A model generated the notes under the pieces. It did no database searches. It was not told where the DNA came from and saw only the letters and a program-made list of their open reading frames with translations. This document shows, piece by piece, positions 1 to 7,315 of a stretch of 43,554 nt of DNA; position 1 is the stretch's first letter; every line of letters starts with the position of its first letter. The position numbers were made by a program, and so were the translations under genes. Origin of the DNA: Thermoanaerobaculia bacterium (GTDB taxonomy: Bacteria > Acidobacteriota > Thermoanaerobaculia > Multivoradales > JAHEKO01); assembly GCA_945787635.1 (NCBI GenBank), contig CALZIK010000042.1, positions 1-43,554 of the forward strand, given 5' to 3'.

Positions 1-56
1 CGCTCGTACGAGACACGCGGCCGGCCCGTGAGGCATCGGACCTCATCTTGTTGTAG

Positions 57-78
57 CGGTCGACGCCCCTGTCGACCG
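57..78. repeat. Dispersed intergenic palindrome, copy 1
   Basis: Perfect inverted repeat CGGTCGAC, six-base spacer GCCCCT, GTCGACCG, preceded by TGTAG. The same arms recur at 37684-37705 (one mismatch) and 39625-39646 (perfect), all outside intact genes. It could form a short hairpin in RNA or bind a dimeric protein. Function unknown. The stretch 1-237 around it shows no gene I can support. Confidence 0.6.
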
Positions 79-237
79 TCCGGCGATCGCACCTCTCTGT
101 CCCGTCCACCGATAGTGGGCCAGCCGAACTGCTTCGGGCTAGCGTCAGACGGTCCTGGCCGAGGTCCCTCTCCTCGGGGGATCTCGCTCAGTACACGGGC
201 TCGAACTCGAGGCCAGACAGCTCCAGTCGGAAGAGTC

Positions 238-712
238 CTAGCGGCCTGGCCTTCGTGACTCGGGGTCTCCGAATCCACAGACCCGCCAGATCTCGCGGCC
301 GCTGACCTTGGTCACACGGTGACCTTCCGCTCGGAGGTGCCGCGCTTGGATCGTGGGGCCGGCCGGGTTCTTCGCCCGTAGCGCTCCGTCTGCCTCGACC
401 GCCCTCTAGTGGGGAGCCACCGGGCGCCGCGCCGCGCCGATCTGCTCCTCGGCCGCACCTGCGACGATGCTGAGGCAGGTTCCCGTCGTCATCGGGCAGA
501 CCGTCTCCGCGCCGGTCGTCCGTGCCAGCGCCTCTCGGAGCCTCGCGACCGTGGTCAGCCGACCCTTGCGGACCTTGCGGATCTCTTCAGCGAGAAGCAT
601 CGGCGTCGGCCAGCATTTTCGTGCCGCTGCGCGCGAGCGCGACGATCTTGGGCTCCAGGTCCGGGCGGAGCTTGGGGATCCACGAGCGCGTCGATCGCAT
701 CTTCCAGGACAT
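238..712 (-). pseudogene. Broken MGMT-family (alkyltransferase-like) gene
   Basis: The remnant matches, from memory, the small bacterial 'MGMT family protein' group (about 150 residues, related to the DNA-binding domain of O6-methylguanine methyltransferase but without the PCHR cysteine motif). The N-terminal part starts at the ATG at 712 (MSWKMRSTRSW) and runs to 'GTKML'. A frameshift near 600-605 then moves the reading frame to 'MLLAEEIRKVRKGRL', followed by the family hallmark 'CPMTTG' and 'AAEEQ'. At 406-408 an amber TAG stands where the family has Trp ('TPYWR'; here 'APH*RAVEADGAL'). The same frame then continues through 'AEGHRV' to a stop at 238-240. Two independent lesions make this a decaying gene rather than a single sequencing error. 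Assignment to the family is recognition without a search. Confidence 0.75.
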
Positions 713-723
713 TTGATGCGCTT

Positions 724-1314
724 CTAGTCTACGTCGAGTCTCGCTTCCTCGGACGGCGAAGTCCGGAAGATCCGTGAATAGCACAGCATGTCGATCTTGC
801 AGCCCGGTGCCAGATTCGGCAGCTGCGCGCGCTCGTGCACGAGCCCCTCACAGTCGAAGCCGCCCTTCTCGAGCACGCGCTGCGAGGGCCGGTGCTCGGG
901 ATGGCAAAGGGCGTAGAGGCGCCGAACGCCGACCTGCGGGGCGAGCTTGACCATCGCCCAGAGCGCCTCGGTCGCGTAGCCGTGTCCCCAGGCGTCCCGG
1001 GCGAGAACGTAGCCGGTCTCCGCCCGCTCGGCGGTCTCGAAGTGAAGGCCGGCGCCTCCCAGGAGCGCGCTCCCGGCTCGGGAGAAGACGAGATACGGCC
1101 CCGCTGGCCATTTCAACCACTCGGCCTTGCTGAAGCCGATGAAGGCTCGGGTGTCCTCGATCGACCGATGCCGAGGCCAGCTCAAATACTTGGTGACCTC
1201 GGCGTCGCTCGAATAGCGCTCGAAGATCGCGCCGGCGTCGGCGGGCCGGGGAGGACGCAGCATGAGCCGGTGGGTCTCGATCCGGTCGGGCGCCTTGCAG
1301 TTGCGTTCGTTCAT
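724..1314 (-). CDS. GNAT family N-acetyltransferase
   Basis: A 196-residue protein of the RimJ/RimL-like GNAT group, which transfers an acetyl group from acetyl-CoA to an amine of a protein or small molecule. The family opening 'IETHRLMLRPPRPADA' is near residue 12. The acetyl-CoA-binding motif A is seen as 'RDAWGHGYATEA' near residues 106-117, and the C-terminal 'PSQRVLEKGGF' segment is typical. The ATG at 1314 overlaps the TGA of the upstream GNAT gene (TGATG), so the two are probably translationally coupled. The open frame continues upstream of this ATG but only as a shadow of the neighbour. Substrate unknown. Confidence 0.9.
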   Translation of the reverse strand: MNERNCKAPDRIETHRLMLRPPRPADAGAIFERYSSDAEVTKYLSWPRHRSIEDTRAFIGFSKAEWLKWPAGPYLVFSRAGSALLGGAGLHFETAERAETGYVLARDAWGHGYATEALWAMVKLAPQVGVRRLYALCHPEHRPSQRVLEKGGFDCEGLVHERAQLPNLAPGCKIDMLCYSRIFRTSPSEEARLDVD

Positions 1315-1841
1315 CAACGCCGCTCGTGGCGGTAGCGGACGACCCCCGGCTCGGAGCCGTCGCCGTCGAAGCAGAAGCCCGCCTTCTCGAGCACGCCGAT
1401 CGAGGGGGCGAGCTCGGGCAAGGTCTCGGCGACGACCGCCCTCACTCGCGGGTCCGCGTAGGCGTGCTCGAGAAACCCATGGACCGCTTCGCTCGCGTAG
1501 CCCTGTCGGTGATGCTCCGGTAGGACCGAATAGCCGATCTCGACGGTGCCCTGTGGCGTGGGCGGCCCCTTGAAGCCGCCGGCTCCTATCGCCAGAGGCG
1601 GCGCATCGTCCCGCCGCAGCACCATGTACCGAAAGCCCCAGGTCTCGAAATCCGAGTTCACCGCCAGTCGGTCGAGAATCCAACGCATCGCGTCGCGGTC
1701 GTAGAGCGGCGGCGGCCACGACTCGGGAACCTCGACTCCCAGGATCTCGGCAAGCGCTTCACGGCTCTCGAGCTCTCGCTGCACGATGGCGAGCGATCCG
1801 GCGACAAGGTCGAGGCGCGGAGTGTGGATGGCCTTCGGCAC
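1314..1841 (-). CDS. GNAT family N-acetyltransferase
   Basis: About 175 residues, a second RimJ/RimL-type GNAT directly upstream of the first and overlapping it by one base. Hallmarks are 'IHTPRLDLVAG' at the N-terminus, motif A 'LPEHHRQGYASEA' in the middle and 'SIGVLEKAGF' near the end. I chose the GTG at 1841 as start because it places the family N-terminus correctly. The open frame extends further upstream but overlaps the YfiT-like gene, which ends at 1846. The two GNATs are only distantly alike, so this is not a recent duplication. Substrate unknown. Confidence 0.85.
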   Translation of the reverse strand: MPKAIHTPRLDLVAGSLAIVQRELESREALAEILGVEVPESWPPPLYDRDAMRWILDRLAVNSDFETWGFRYMVLRRDDAPPLAIGAGGFKGPPTPQGTVEIGYSVLPEHHRQGYASEAVHGFLEHAYADPRVRAVVAETLPELAPSIGVLEKAGFCFDGDGSEPGVVRYRHERR

Positions 1842-1845
1842 CTCG

Positions 1846-2385
1846 CTACCAGCCTTCCCGCTCGATCGCCCGGGTGACGTGCGCGAGATGGTGGCGCCCG
1901 TGCCAGGCGTAGTTGCCGACGTTCCACGCGAGCTCGGTCGGACCTGACTCCGGATGCACGAAGCGCCGCGCGAGCTGCTCGCGGGTGAGCGAGCGCAGCA
2001 AGACCGCCCATTTCGCGTGCAAGAGCGCGAGAAACTCGAGGCTGGTTTCGATCGGCAGCTCCCGGTACTCGGCAAGCTCCGCCCAGCGTTTCTCGTCATA
2101 GGCCTTGATCGTAGGCTCGTCTTCGGTCAACGCCCACTTGAAGCGGACGTAGCTGTTGAGGTGGCTGTCCGAGAGGTGGTGGACGACCTGCCGGATCGTC
2201 CAGCCTCCGGGCCGGTACGGCGTGTCGAGCTGCTCGTCGGTCAGGTCGGAGACCGCTTCGCGGATCTCCTCTGGCAGCACTTCGATCTGACCGATCCAGA
2301 ACGCCAGATCGTCGTCGGTCACCGGACCGTCGAGCTCGAAATGGCCGATGGGGTAGCGAAGGCTTTCCGGCGTCGATTGCGCCAC
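1846..2385 (-). CDS. YfiT/BstA-like DinB-superfamily metal-binding protein
   Basis: A four-helix-bundle protein of the DinB/YfiT superfamily. Characterised relatives include putative metal-dependent hydrolases and bacillithiol S-transferases. Family signatures are 'LRYPIGHFELDGPVT' at the start, 'YRPGGWTIRQVVHHLSDSH' in the middle and 'YAWHGRHHLAHV' at the end; the three histidine sites (HH, H, HHxxH) form the predicted metal centre. The start is probably GTG at 2385, which has a GGGAG nine bases upstream. A TTG at 2415 is also open but sits only two bases after its AAGGAG. About 179 residues, normal for the family. First gene of an apparent three-gene minus-strand operon with the two GNATs. 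Confidence 0.85.
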   Translation of the reverse strand: MAQSTPESLRYPIGHFELDGPVTDDDLAFWIGQIEVLPEEIREAVSDLTDEQLDTPYRPGGWTIRQVVHHLSDSHLNSYVRFKWALTEDEPTIKAYDEKRWAELAEYRELPIETSLEFLALLHAKWAVLLRSLTREQLARRFVHPESGPTELAWNVGNYAWHGRHHLAHVTRAIEREGW

Positions 2386-2509
2386 TGGGTCAAGCTCCCG
2401 GCGTCTCGAATTCAAGTCTCCTTACGGCGGGAAGTCTACACCCTGCGACGCCGGAGAGCACCCGCGAGTAGTGCCTACAGCGCGGCGACCATCGCGTCCG
2501 CCTTGGCGA

Positions 2510-2833
2510 TCACTGGCCAAGCACGGCGTAGGCGACCCAGGCGACCAAGACAGCCGCCAGCAGCGCCAGGGCCGTCGAAGCCCACCGGTTCGACCGTTCG
2601 ACTCGCCAGGCGAGAGCGCAGAGCATGAGGAAGGCGGGCGGCGCGAGCCAGAGACCCCTCGGAGTGGCGGCCAAGTAAAGAAACATCGGCGCGGCGAGAA
2701 AGCAGCCCACGAACGCCGCCGGCCGGAGCTTGTTTGCGATTGCGAACGCGAACGCCAGGAGCGCTCCGAGAATCGCCGGCCAGCCGAGCACCAGCACCCA
2801 GGACCCGGATCCGAATGTGACGTGCGTTTCCAT
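2510..2833 (-). CDS. Small multi-spanning membrane protein, unknown
   Basis: A 107-residue very hydrophobic protein with three or four predicted membrane spans: one from about residue 10 to 33, one near 37-55, one near 60-77 and one near 85-105. I do not recognise a family. The ATG at 2833 lacks a clear ribosome-binding site. It lies 33 bases downstream of the cysteine-synthase-like gene ending at 2867 and may be co-transcribed with it. Confidence 0.6.
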   Translation of the reverse strand: METHVTFGSGSWVLVLGWPAILGALLAFAFAIANKLRPAAFVGCFLAAPMFLYLAATPRGLWLAPPAFLMLCALAWRVERSNRWASTALALLAAVLVAWVAYAVLGQ

Positions 2834-2866
2834 ATGCCGAACGATCAGCCGGGCTCGGCGCGGGTC

Positions 2867-3799
2867 TCACCGATACAGAGGCCCGTCCAGGTACTTGAAT
2901 CCGGTGTCGCAGGCCACAGTGACGACGGTTCCTCCCGCGCCGACTTCCTTTGCCAGATCGAACGCCGCGAGCACATTCATGCCGGTGGACGTTCCCGCAA
3001 AGATCCCTTCTTCGCGTGCGAGCCGTCGCGCCATCTTCCGACCTTCGGCCTCGGAGAGCGCTCTGACGTCGGTCACCACATTGCGGTCGAAAAGCGGCGG
3101 CACAAAGCCTGCGGCGGTGCCGTCCACGCTGTGAGCTCCCGCCTCTCCTCCGGACAACACCGCGGAGGTGTCCGGTTCCAGGGCCACGATCCGGGCCTTT
3201 GGCCAGGCCCGGCGAATGACGGACCCGGCGCCCGTGATCATCCCGGCGGTGCCCACCATGCCGCACAGGACATCGACTCGCTTGCCTAGCTGCTCGACGA
3301 TCTCTTCGCCCATCTTGTGGTAGCCGGCGGGGGCGTGCCGGTTGCGGAACTGGTCGAGGTAGACGTAGCCGCCGCCCTCGACGAGCTTGCGGGCTCGCTG
3401 GCGCATTCTCGGCCAGAGATCCGGTGTGACGACGCCGCCGACCGAAGGCTCGATCAGCAGGGTCGCGCCGAACGCCCGCATCGAGTCGAGCTTCTCGCGC
3501 GCATAGGCGTCGGACGAGATGACCGTGAACTTGTATCCTTTGACCGCGCAGACGAAGGCGAGGGACGACCCGGTGCTGCCGCCGGTGCACTCCAGGACCT
3601 GCTGGTCCTGGGTAAGCTCTCCCGTGGCTTCCGCGGCCTCGATCATCGCCAGGGCCACGCGGTCCTTGTACGACCCGGTGGGGTTGCCGCCCTCGAGCTT
3701 CACCCAGATCTCGGTGGGCCCGGGCGGCGCCAGGCGCCGCAGCCGCACGAGCGGAGTGTTGCCGATGGCATCGAGTAGGGTGGGTTGCGGCGTGTTCAC
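2867..3799 (-). CDS. Cysteine synthase-like PLP-dependent enzyme (first paralogue)
   Basis: A 310-residue fold-type II PLP enzyme of the cysteine synthase / cystathionine beta-synthase family, which performs beta-replacement on O-acetylserine-like substrates. 'IGNTPLVRL' opens the domain, the PLP lysine is in 'GNPTGSYKDR' near residue 45, the substrate loop is 'TGGSTGSSLA' and the phosphate-binding region is 'GTAGMITG'. The strict CysK loop TSGNTG is replaced by TGGSTG, so the natural substrate may differ. The start is GTG at 3799. The open frame runs upstream into the remains of a phosphoesterase gene without a stop, a sign of a rearranged junction. A second paralogue lies at 4723-5682. Confidence 0.88.
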   Translation of the reverse strand: MNTPQPTLLDAIGNTPLVRLRRLAPPGPTEIWVKLEGGNPTGSYKDRVALAMIEAAEATGELTQDQQVLECTGGSTGSSLAFVCAVKGYKFTVISSDAYAREKLDSMRAFGATLLIEPSVGGVVTPDLWPRMRQRARKLVEGGGYVYLDQFRNRHAPAGYHKMGEEIVEQLGKRVDVLCGMVGTAGMITGAGSVIRRAWPKARIVALEPDTSAVLSGGEAGAHSVDGTAAGFVPPLFDRNVVTDVRALSEAEGRKMARRLAREEGIFAGTSTGMNVLAAFDLAKEVGAGGTVVTVACDTGFKYLDGPLYR

Positions 3800-3802
3800 T
3801 TC

Positions 3803-4166
3803 AGCTCCGAGCGTTCGCTCCTCGGGAGTCTTTTGCGTGAAGATCTCGGTGTCGTTTCGGGGCGTGGCGTGGCAGAAGAGCGCCCGGCCGAGTCCCTCGA
3901 TTTCGAGGCGAACCGTAAGCCGGCCAGCCCGCGACGACCCTGCGGTGCTCTGGGCACATGTCGCGGGCGAGCCAGCGGATCGCCTCCAGGTGCTGCTCCG
4001 GAACCCCCGACGGTTCCTCGCCGGCGGCTAGCGCCAGCACGGAGCGGTCGCCGTTGCCGCGGAGAAGCTCGACCGGCGGTTCGAGCGTGAGCAGGAGCTC
4101 GAGAGCCTCGTTCGACATCGGTCCCGGATAGACGTCGCCGCCGATCACGACCCGGTCCGGCGCCGC
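3803..4166 (-). pseudogene. Metallophosphoesterase fragment, truncated at both ends and frameshifted
   Basis: Translated segments match the YfcE-like calcineurin phosphoesterase group from memory. 'RVVIGGDVYPGP' (metal-ligand GGD), 'VELLRGNGDRSV' (GNGD motif) and 'HLEAIRWLARD' are in one frame. After a one-base shift near 3920 the sequence resumes with 'LTVRLEIEGLG' and 'LFCHATPRNDTEIF'. The N-terminal part carrying the first DxH metal ligands is absent (a TGA lies at 4167-4169), and the C-terminal GHTH region is missing because the cysteine-synthase-like gene begins there. The ATG at 4148 opens an ORF of 115 codons whose last third is out of frame and meaningless. No activity is expected. 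Confidence 0.75.
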
Positions 4167-4186
4167 TCAATGTGCCCGGAGCCTGT

Positions 4187-4669
4187 TCACGCCTCGACCT
4201 TGCCGGCATACGCGGCCTCGACCGCGCCTATGTCGATCTTACGCATGCCGAGAACCGCCTCCATGGCGCGCTCGGAGGCCGCCCGGTTGGGCGTGTCGAG
4301 AAGCCGGATCGCCGGCTCGGGCACGATCTGCCACGACAGGCCGAAGCGATCCTTGAGCCATCCGCACCGGCTCTCGCTGCCGCCGTCGGCCGTGAGCAGC
4401 GCCCACAGCCGGTCGGTGTCCTCCTGGTCTTCGGTCATCACCGAGATCGAGGCCGCTTCGGTATGCGGGAACTGGGGTCCGCCGTTGAGCGCCTGGAAGG
4501 CGGTGCCGGCCAGCGCGAACTCGACAATGAGGGCCGGCCGGTCAGGATCCGGACGCGCGACGTTGGTGATTCGGGAGTCGGGAAGAAGCGAAGTGTAGAA
4601 GCTCGCAGCTTCCTCTGCGTTGCCGTCGAACCACAGGCAGGTGGCGACTTTGGGCTTGGTCTGCGTCAT
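4187..4669 (-). CDS. VOC-superfamily protein (PhnB / 3-demethylubiquinone methyltransferase-like)
   Basis: 160 residues. The 'CLWFDGNAEEAASFYTSLLPDS' region at the N-terminus, 'GPQFPHTEAASISV' in the middle and 'CGWLKDRFGLSWQIVP' near residue 102 are the standard signature of the PF06983-type PhnB-like proteins in the vicinal-oxygen-chelate superfamily. Despite database names they are not established methyltransferases, and biochemical roles are mostly unknown. The ATG at 4669 is followed by the typical 'KVATCLWFDG' opening. It sits between the two cysteine-synthase-like paralogues on the same strand. Confidence 0.9.
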   Translation of the reverse strand: MTQTKPKVATCLWFDGNAEEAASFYTSLLPDSRITNVARPDPDRPALIVEFALAGTAFQALNGGPQFPHTEAASISVMTEDQEDTDRLWALLTADGGSESRCGWLKDRFGLSWQIVPEPAIRLLDTPNRAASERAMEAVLGMRKIDIGAVEAAYAGKVEA

Positions 4670-4722
4670 GGGGGCCTAGCCGAGCGCGTACCGGTCGACC
4701 GGCTTGAAGGTCCGCGCCAAGC

Positions 4723-5682
4723 CTACACCCCTCCTCTCGCTCGCCCGGGGCCGTAGAGCTCGGTGCTCAAGTACTTCATGCCCGAATCACAGGCGATGGT
4801 GACGACGGTTTGCCCGCGTCCGAGGCGCTCGGCGACTCGCAGTGCCACCGCGACGTTGGCTCCCGTGGAGGTGCCCGCGAAGATTCCCTCTTCTCGCGCC
4901 AGGCGCCGGGCGGTCGCCATGGCATCCTGCGTCGAGATTGTCTGGATCTCGTCGGCGAGCGCCTCGGTCCACAAGGGCACGACGAACCCGGCGCCGGTGC
5001 CTTCAATCTTGTGAGAGCCGCTCGGCTTGCCCGATAGAACCGCCGACTCCTCGGGCTCGACGGCGACAATGTGCACCGCCTCGTTGTGAGATCGAAGCCG
5101 CGTGGAGACGCCCCGCAGCGACCCGGCGGTCCCGACGCTGTGAACGAAGGCGCTGACCCGTCCGCCCGACTGCTCCCAGATCTCATCGCCCATCTGTTCA
5201 TAGCTCGGCAGTGGATCGGCGTTGTTCAACTGGTCGGTCCAGTAGCTTCCGGGCGCGGCGGCGAGCCTGCGCGCGGTCTCAATCATCTCGAGAGTCAGAG
5301 CCTTCGTCGTCCCACCGGTCGGGCTCTCGACCAGCGTCAGTCGCGCCCCCAGCGCCCGCATGTGATCGAGCTTTTCCTTGCTGAAAGCCTCGGAGGTCAC
5401 GATTTGAAGCGGGATGCGCTTCGCGGCGCAGACGAACGCGAGCGACACACCCGTGCTCCCGCCGGTGTACTCGACCACCGAGCCCCCGGGCTCCAGGCGA
5501 CCGTCGTTCTCGGCCGCCTCGACCATCGCGAGTGCCATCCGGTCCTTCATGCTCCCGGTCGGGTTCTCGTACTCTGCCTTGACCAGGATCCGGGCGCTCC
5601 CCTCGGGCACCAGGTGCCGCAGCGGAAGGAGCCTCGTGGCGCCGATGGTGTCGAGAATGGTCACGGCCGGCCTGCTTGGCAT
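4723..5682 (-). CDS. Cysteine synthase-like PLP-dependent enzyme (second paralogue)
   Basis: 319 residues, same family as 2867-3799 but clearly diverged. PLP lysine motif 'ENPTGSMKDRMALAMVEAAE', loop 'YTGGSTGVSLAFVCAAK', 'GTAGSLRG' phosphate loop and 'EEGIFAGTSTGANV' near the C-terminus are shared with the neighbour. The N-terminal 'IGATRLLPLRHL' departs from the usual IGNTPLV. Like its paralogue it has TGGSTG in place of the CysK TSGNTG loop. The start ATG at 5682 gives the expected length. Two such genes within 3 kb suggest an old tandem duplication later split by the VOC gene and the phosphoesterase fragment. Confidence 0.88.
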   Translation of the reverse strand: MPSRPAVTILDTIGATRLLPLRHLVPEGSARILVKAEYENPTGSMKDRMALAMVEAAENDGRLEPGGSVVEYTGGSTGVSLAFVCAAKRIPLQIVTSEAFSKEKLDHMRALGARLTLVESPTGGTTKALTLEMIETARRLAAAPGSYWTDQLNNADPLPSYEQMGDEIWEQSGGRVSAFVHSVGTAGSLRGVSTRLRSHNEAVHIVAVEPEESAVLSGKPSGSHKIEGTGAGFVVPLWTEALADEIQTISTQDAMATARRLAREEGIFAGTSTGANVAVALRVAERLGRGQTVVTIACDSGMKYLSTELYGPGRARGGV

Positions 5683-5701
5683 TCCTGAACGGTACAGTCC
5701 A

Positions 5702-6034
5702 CTAGCTTCCGGCGATCCAACGCGCCAGGAGAAAGAGAAACGCGACGATGTACAGGCTGCCGAAGACCGTCTTGTTGTGGTGCGCGAGCCACTCGGGCAG
5801 GTAAATGTCGAAGTTCGCGCGACGATCGTCGGTATAGCGGGCGGCCACGCCGGTCAGGGGACACGCCATTCCATTGAGCAGAAGAACCGCCACCTCCACG
5901 GCGACGATGGCTGCGAAGAGGGCAGCCAGGCGAAACCGATCCACGGCGGTGAAGAACGGAATCGCCAGGATGCAGGCGACGAAGAAGGCCCAGATGACCG
6001 TGTGAAGGAGCTTGACGTTGCGAAGGGAGTTCAT
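5702..6034 (-). CDS. Small membrane protein with CPLT motif
   Basis: 110 residues with about four predicted spans: 8-28, 32-52, a hydrophobic stretch near 45-55 leading into 'NGMACPLTGVAARYTDD', and 88-107. The cytoplasmic or periplasmic loop 'FDIYLPEWLAHHNK' is conserved in hypothetical proteins I have seen in many bacteria. The CPLT motif recalls DUF2784-type membrane proteins but I cannot confirm membership. ATG at 6034 has no strong ribosome-binding site. Located 19 bases upstream of the second cysteine-synthase-like gene. Confidence 0.65.
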   Translation of the reverse strand: MNSLRNVKLLHTVIWAFFVACILAIPFFTAVDRFRLAALFAAIVAVEVAVLLLNGMACPLTGVAARYTDDRRANFDIYLPEWLAHHNKTVFGSLYIVAFLFLLARWIAGS

Positions 6035-6061
6035 TCGAGCGCTGACTCGGACGACCAGCAG

Positions 6062-6454
6062 CTAGCCGGAACCCTCGAGGGACCGCTGCTCGGCGGCCGA
6101 CAACGTCTCCCGGACCAAGGCCGTGTCGTAGAACGACCGGATCTCCTGGATCAAGTCGCTCTCCACGCGGACCCAATCACAGGTCTCGACCACGCCATTC
6201 GGAGTCCTGTTCTCGAACCGGACGACCGCCTGGCTTCCGCTGGCGACGACGTCCAAGACCTCGAGCTCCATCACGCTCTTGCGCGCCATCGGCTCGACCG
6301 CCGCCAGGTACGTGTCACGCCCTTCGAACCGGCCGAACGGACTGACGTGAACGAAGTCCGGCGCCAGATGGCTCCGAAGCCAGTCCATGTCGAACCGGAT
6401 CCACGCCTCGATCCACTGGACGGCGAGCTCGGCGCTGTGCTCTCTGGTTGTCAT
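6062..6454 (-). CDS. NTF2/SnoaL-like protein
   Basis: About 130 residues with the cone-shaped NTF2-like fold pattern: N-terminal helix 'AVQWIEAW', 'DMDWLRSHLAPDFVHVSPFG', 'GRDTYLAAVEPMA', then beta strands 'AVVRFENRTPNGVVETCDWV' and 'IQEIRSFYD'. Such proteins are often nuclear-transport-factor-2-like or limonene-epoxide-hydrolase-like ligand pockets; function cannot be assigned. The start is uncertain: the ATG at 6454 fits the family, while a TTG at 6472 lies three bases after GAGGAG. It is the first gene downstream of the truncated attC at 6560-6590, so it could be an old terminal cassette or the first resident chromosomal gene. Confidence 0.75.
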   Translation of the reverse strand: MTTREHSAELAVQWIEAWIRFDMDWLRSHLAPDFVHVSPFGRFEGRDTYLAAVEPMARKSVMELEVLDVVASGSQAVVRFENRTPNGVVETCDWVRVESDLIQEIRSFYDTALVRETLSAAEQRSLEGSG

Positions 6455-6559
6455 CGGCTTTGTTTCGCGCAAGGACTCCTCGCGGTTATTCCGACTCCCT
6501 TCCTCCTTTCGCTGTCGAAGCTCCTGCCATATCTTACCTGCACGGGTCGGTCCGACCGC

Positions 6560-6590
6560 AGGGGTGTCGGGTGCAGCGAGAGGTTAGGTA
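6560..6590 (-). other. attC site 7, truncated (R''-L'' half only)
   Basis: On the minus strand R'' reads ACCTAAC (6589-6583), followed by CTCTCGCTGCACCCGACACC, which matches the L'' arm of sites 1, 4 and 6. No matching second half with a GTTRRRY core follows downstream, so the site is cut at its 3' side. It marks the distal end of the recognisable array. Confidence 0.75.
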
Positions 6591-6598
6591 GCAACCTG

Positions 6599-6793
6599 TT
6601 AGCGCGAACGGGGGTCTTCCGGCTCGTAGAACTCGCCCTCGAGATCTGTGAGCTTCTCCTCGAAAAACGAATGAGCGTCGCGAATGGCCTGGTTGTAAAC
6701 TGGAGGACCCAACTCGCGCACAAAGAAGTCTAGGAGTTTCTCAGCCCGGGAATCACTGATCTGTTCGTCGAGAGGCCACGTGTCAACCACCAT
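6599..6793 (-). CDS. DUF2164-family protein (cassette 7)
   Basis: 64 residues from ATG 6793. The family signature is clear: 'DEQISDSRAEKLLDFFVREL' then 'GPPVYNQAIRDA' and 'EEKLTDLEGEFYEPE'. DUF2164 proteins are small, usually about 80 residues, and of unknown function; here the first helix is shorter than usual. The start overlaps the end of the upstream SnoaL-like gene by 11 bases, so the two may be translationally coupled. The TAA at 6599 lies nine bases before the R'' core of the truncated attC, as expected for a cassette gene. Confidence 0.8.
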   Translation of the reverse strand: MVVDTWPLDEQISDSRAEKLLDFFVRELGPPVYNQAIRDAHSFFEEKLTDLEGEFYEPEDPRSR

Positions 6794-7283
6794 CGACCTG
6801 CTGCAGGCGGCCAAAGGGCCCTGGCCGGCTCTCCTCCCCGATCTCGGCGGTGATTCTCCCACTGCCGTCGAATCGAAAGAGCGTGATCCCACCCCACCTG
6901 TGTACTTCGTTGGTCGGCGGTTCGCCTGGACTCCTTGACGCGACGCTTCGCGCCGAAAAGCTCCAGAGAAGGACCACTCGGCCGGCGTCAGAAACTGCTT
7001 CATGGAACTCGAATTCGGGTTCCGCCCACCTCTGGCTGAAACCCGTGACGAACGCCTTGAGCGATTCGCGCCCCCGGATTGCGGGGGTCCCGAGAACGTC
7101 AACGAAGATGGGATAGCTCACGACTATGTCCTTGGCGGAAAGCTCGTCAACGACGGACGAGTCGCCACCGTAGACTCCGCGAAAATACCGCTGCGCCAGT
7201 TGGGCGCGCTCAGATTCCAATCCAGCGCCCCAAGCTTGGGGGGCAATGGTCAGAACCGTCAGAAATATTGCGAGTGTCCGCAT
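6783..7283 (-). CDS. Secreted SnoaL-like (NTF2-fold) protein (cassette 7)
   Basis: 166 residues with a signal peptide ('MRTLAIFLTVLTIAPQAWGA', cleavage predicted after about residue 20). The mature part has the SnoaL/NTF2 pattern: 'LAQRYFRGVYGGDSSVVDEL', 'DIVVSYPIF', 'IRGRESLKAFVTGF', 'VLLWSFSARS' and 'GGITLFRFDGSGRITAEIGE'. AGGAG seven bases before the ATG at 7283 supports the start. The gene begins about 33 bases after the end of attC site 6, the usual place for a cassette gene. It overlaps the following DUF2164 gene. Predicted periplasmic; ligand or reaction unknown. Confidence 0.8.
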   Translation of the reverse strand: MRTLAIFLTVLTIAPQAWGAGLESERAQLAQRYFRGVYGGDSSVVDELSAKDIVVSYPIFVDVLGTPAIRGRESLKAFVTGFSQRWAEPEFEFHEAVSDAGRVVLLWSFSARSVASRSPGEPPTNEVHRWGGITLFRFDGSGRITAEIGEESRPGPFGRLQQVDGG

Positions 7284-7315
7284 CTGCAGTCTCCTTTGGC
7301 CTTTCCCGGTGGCCC

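Noticed and set aside
4691-4702. Palindrome CCGGTCGACCGG between the VOC and cysteine-synthase-like genes
   Set aside because: It shares GGTCGACC with the dispersed palindrome but lacks the six-base spacer and flanks; a 12-base GC-rich palindrome is not unusual.
5414-6733. 439-codon plus-strand ORF
   Set aside because: Crosses four minus-strand genes and an attC half-site; no coding signature.
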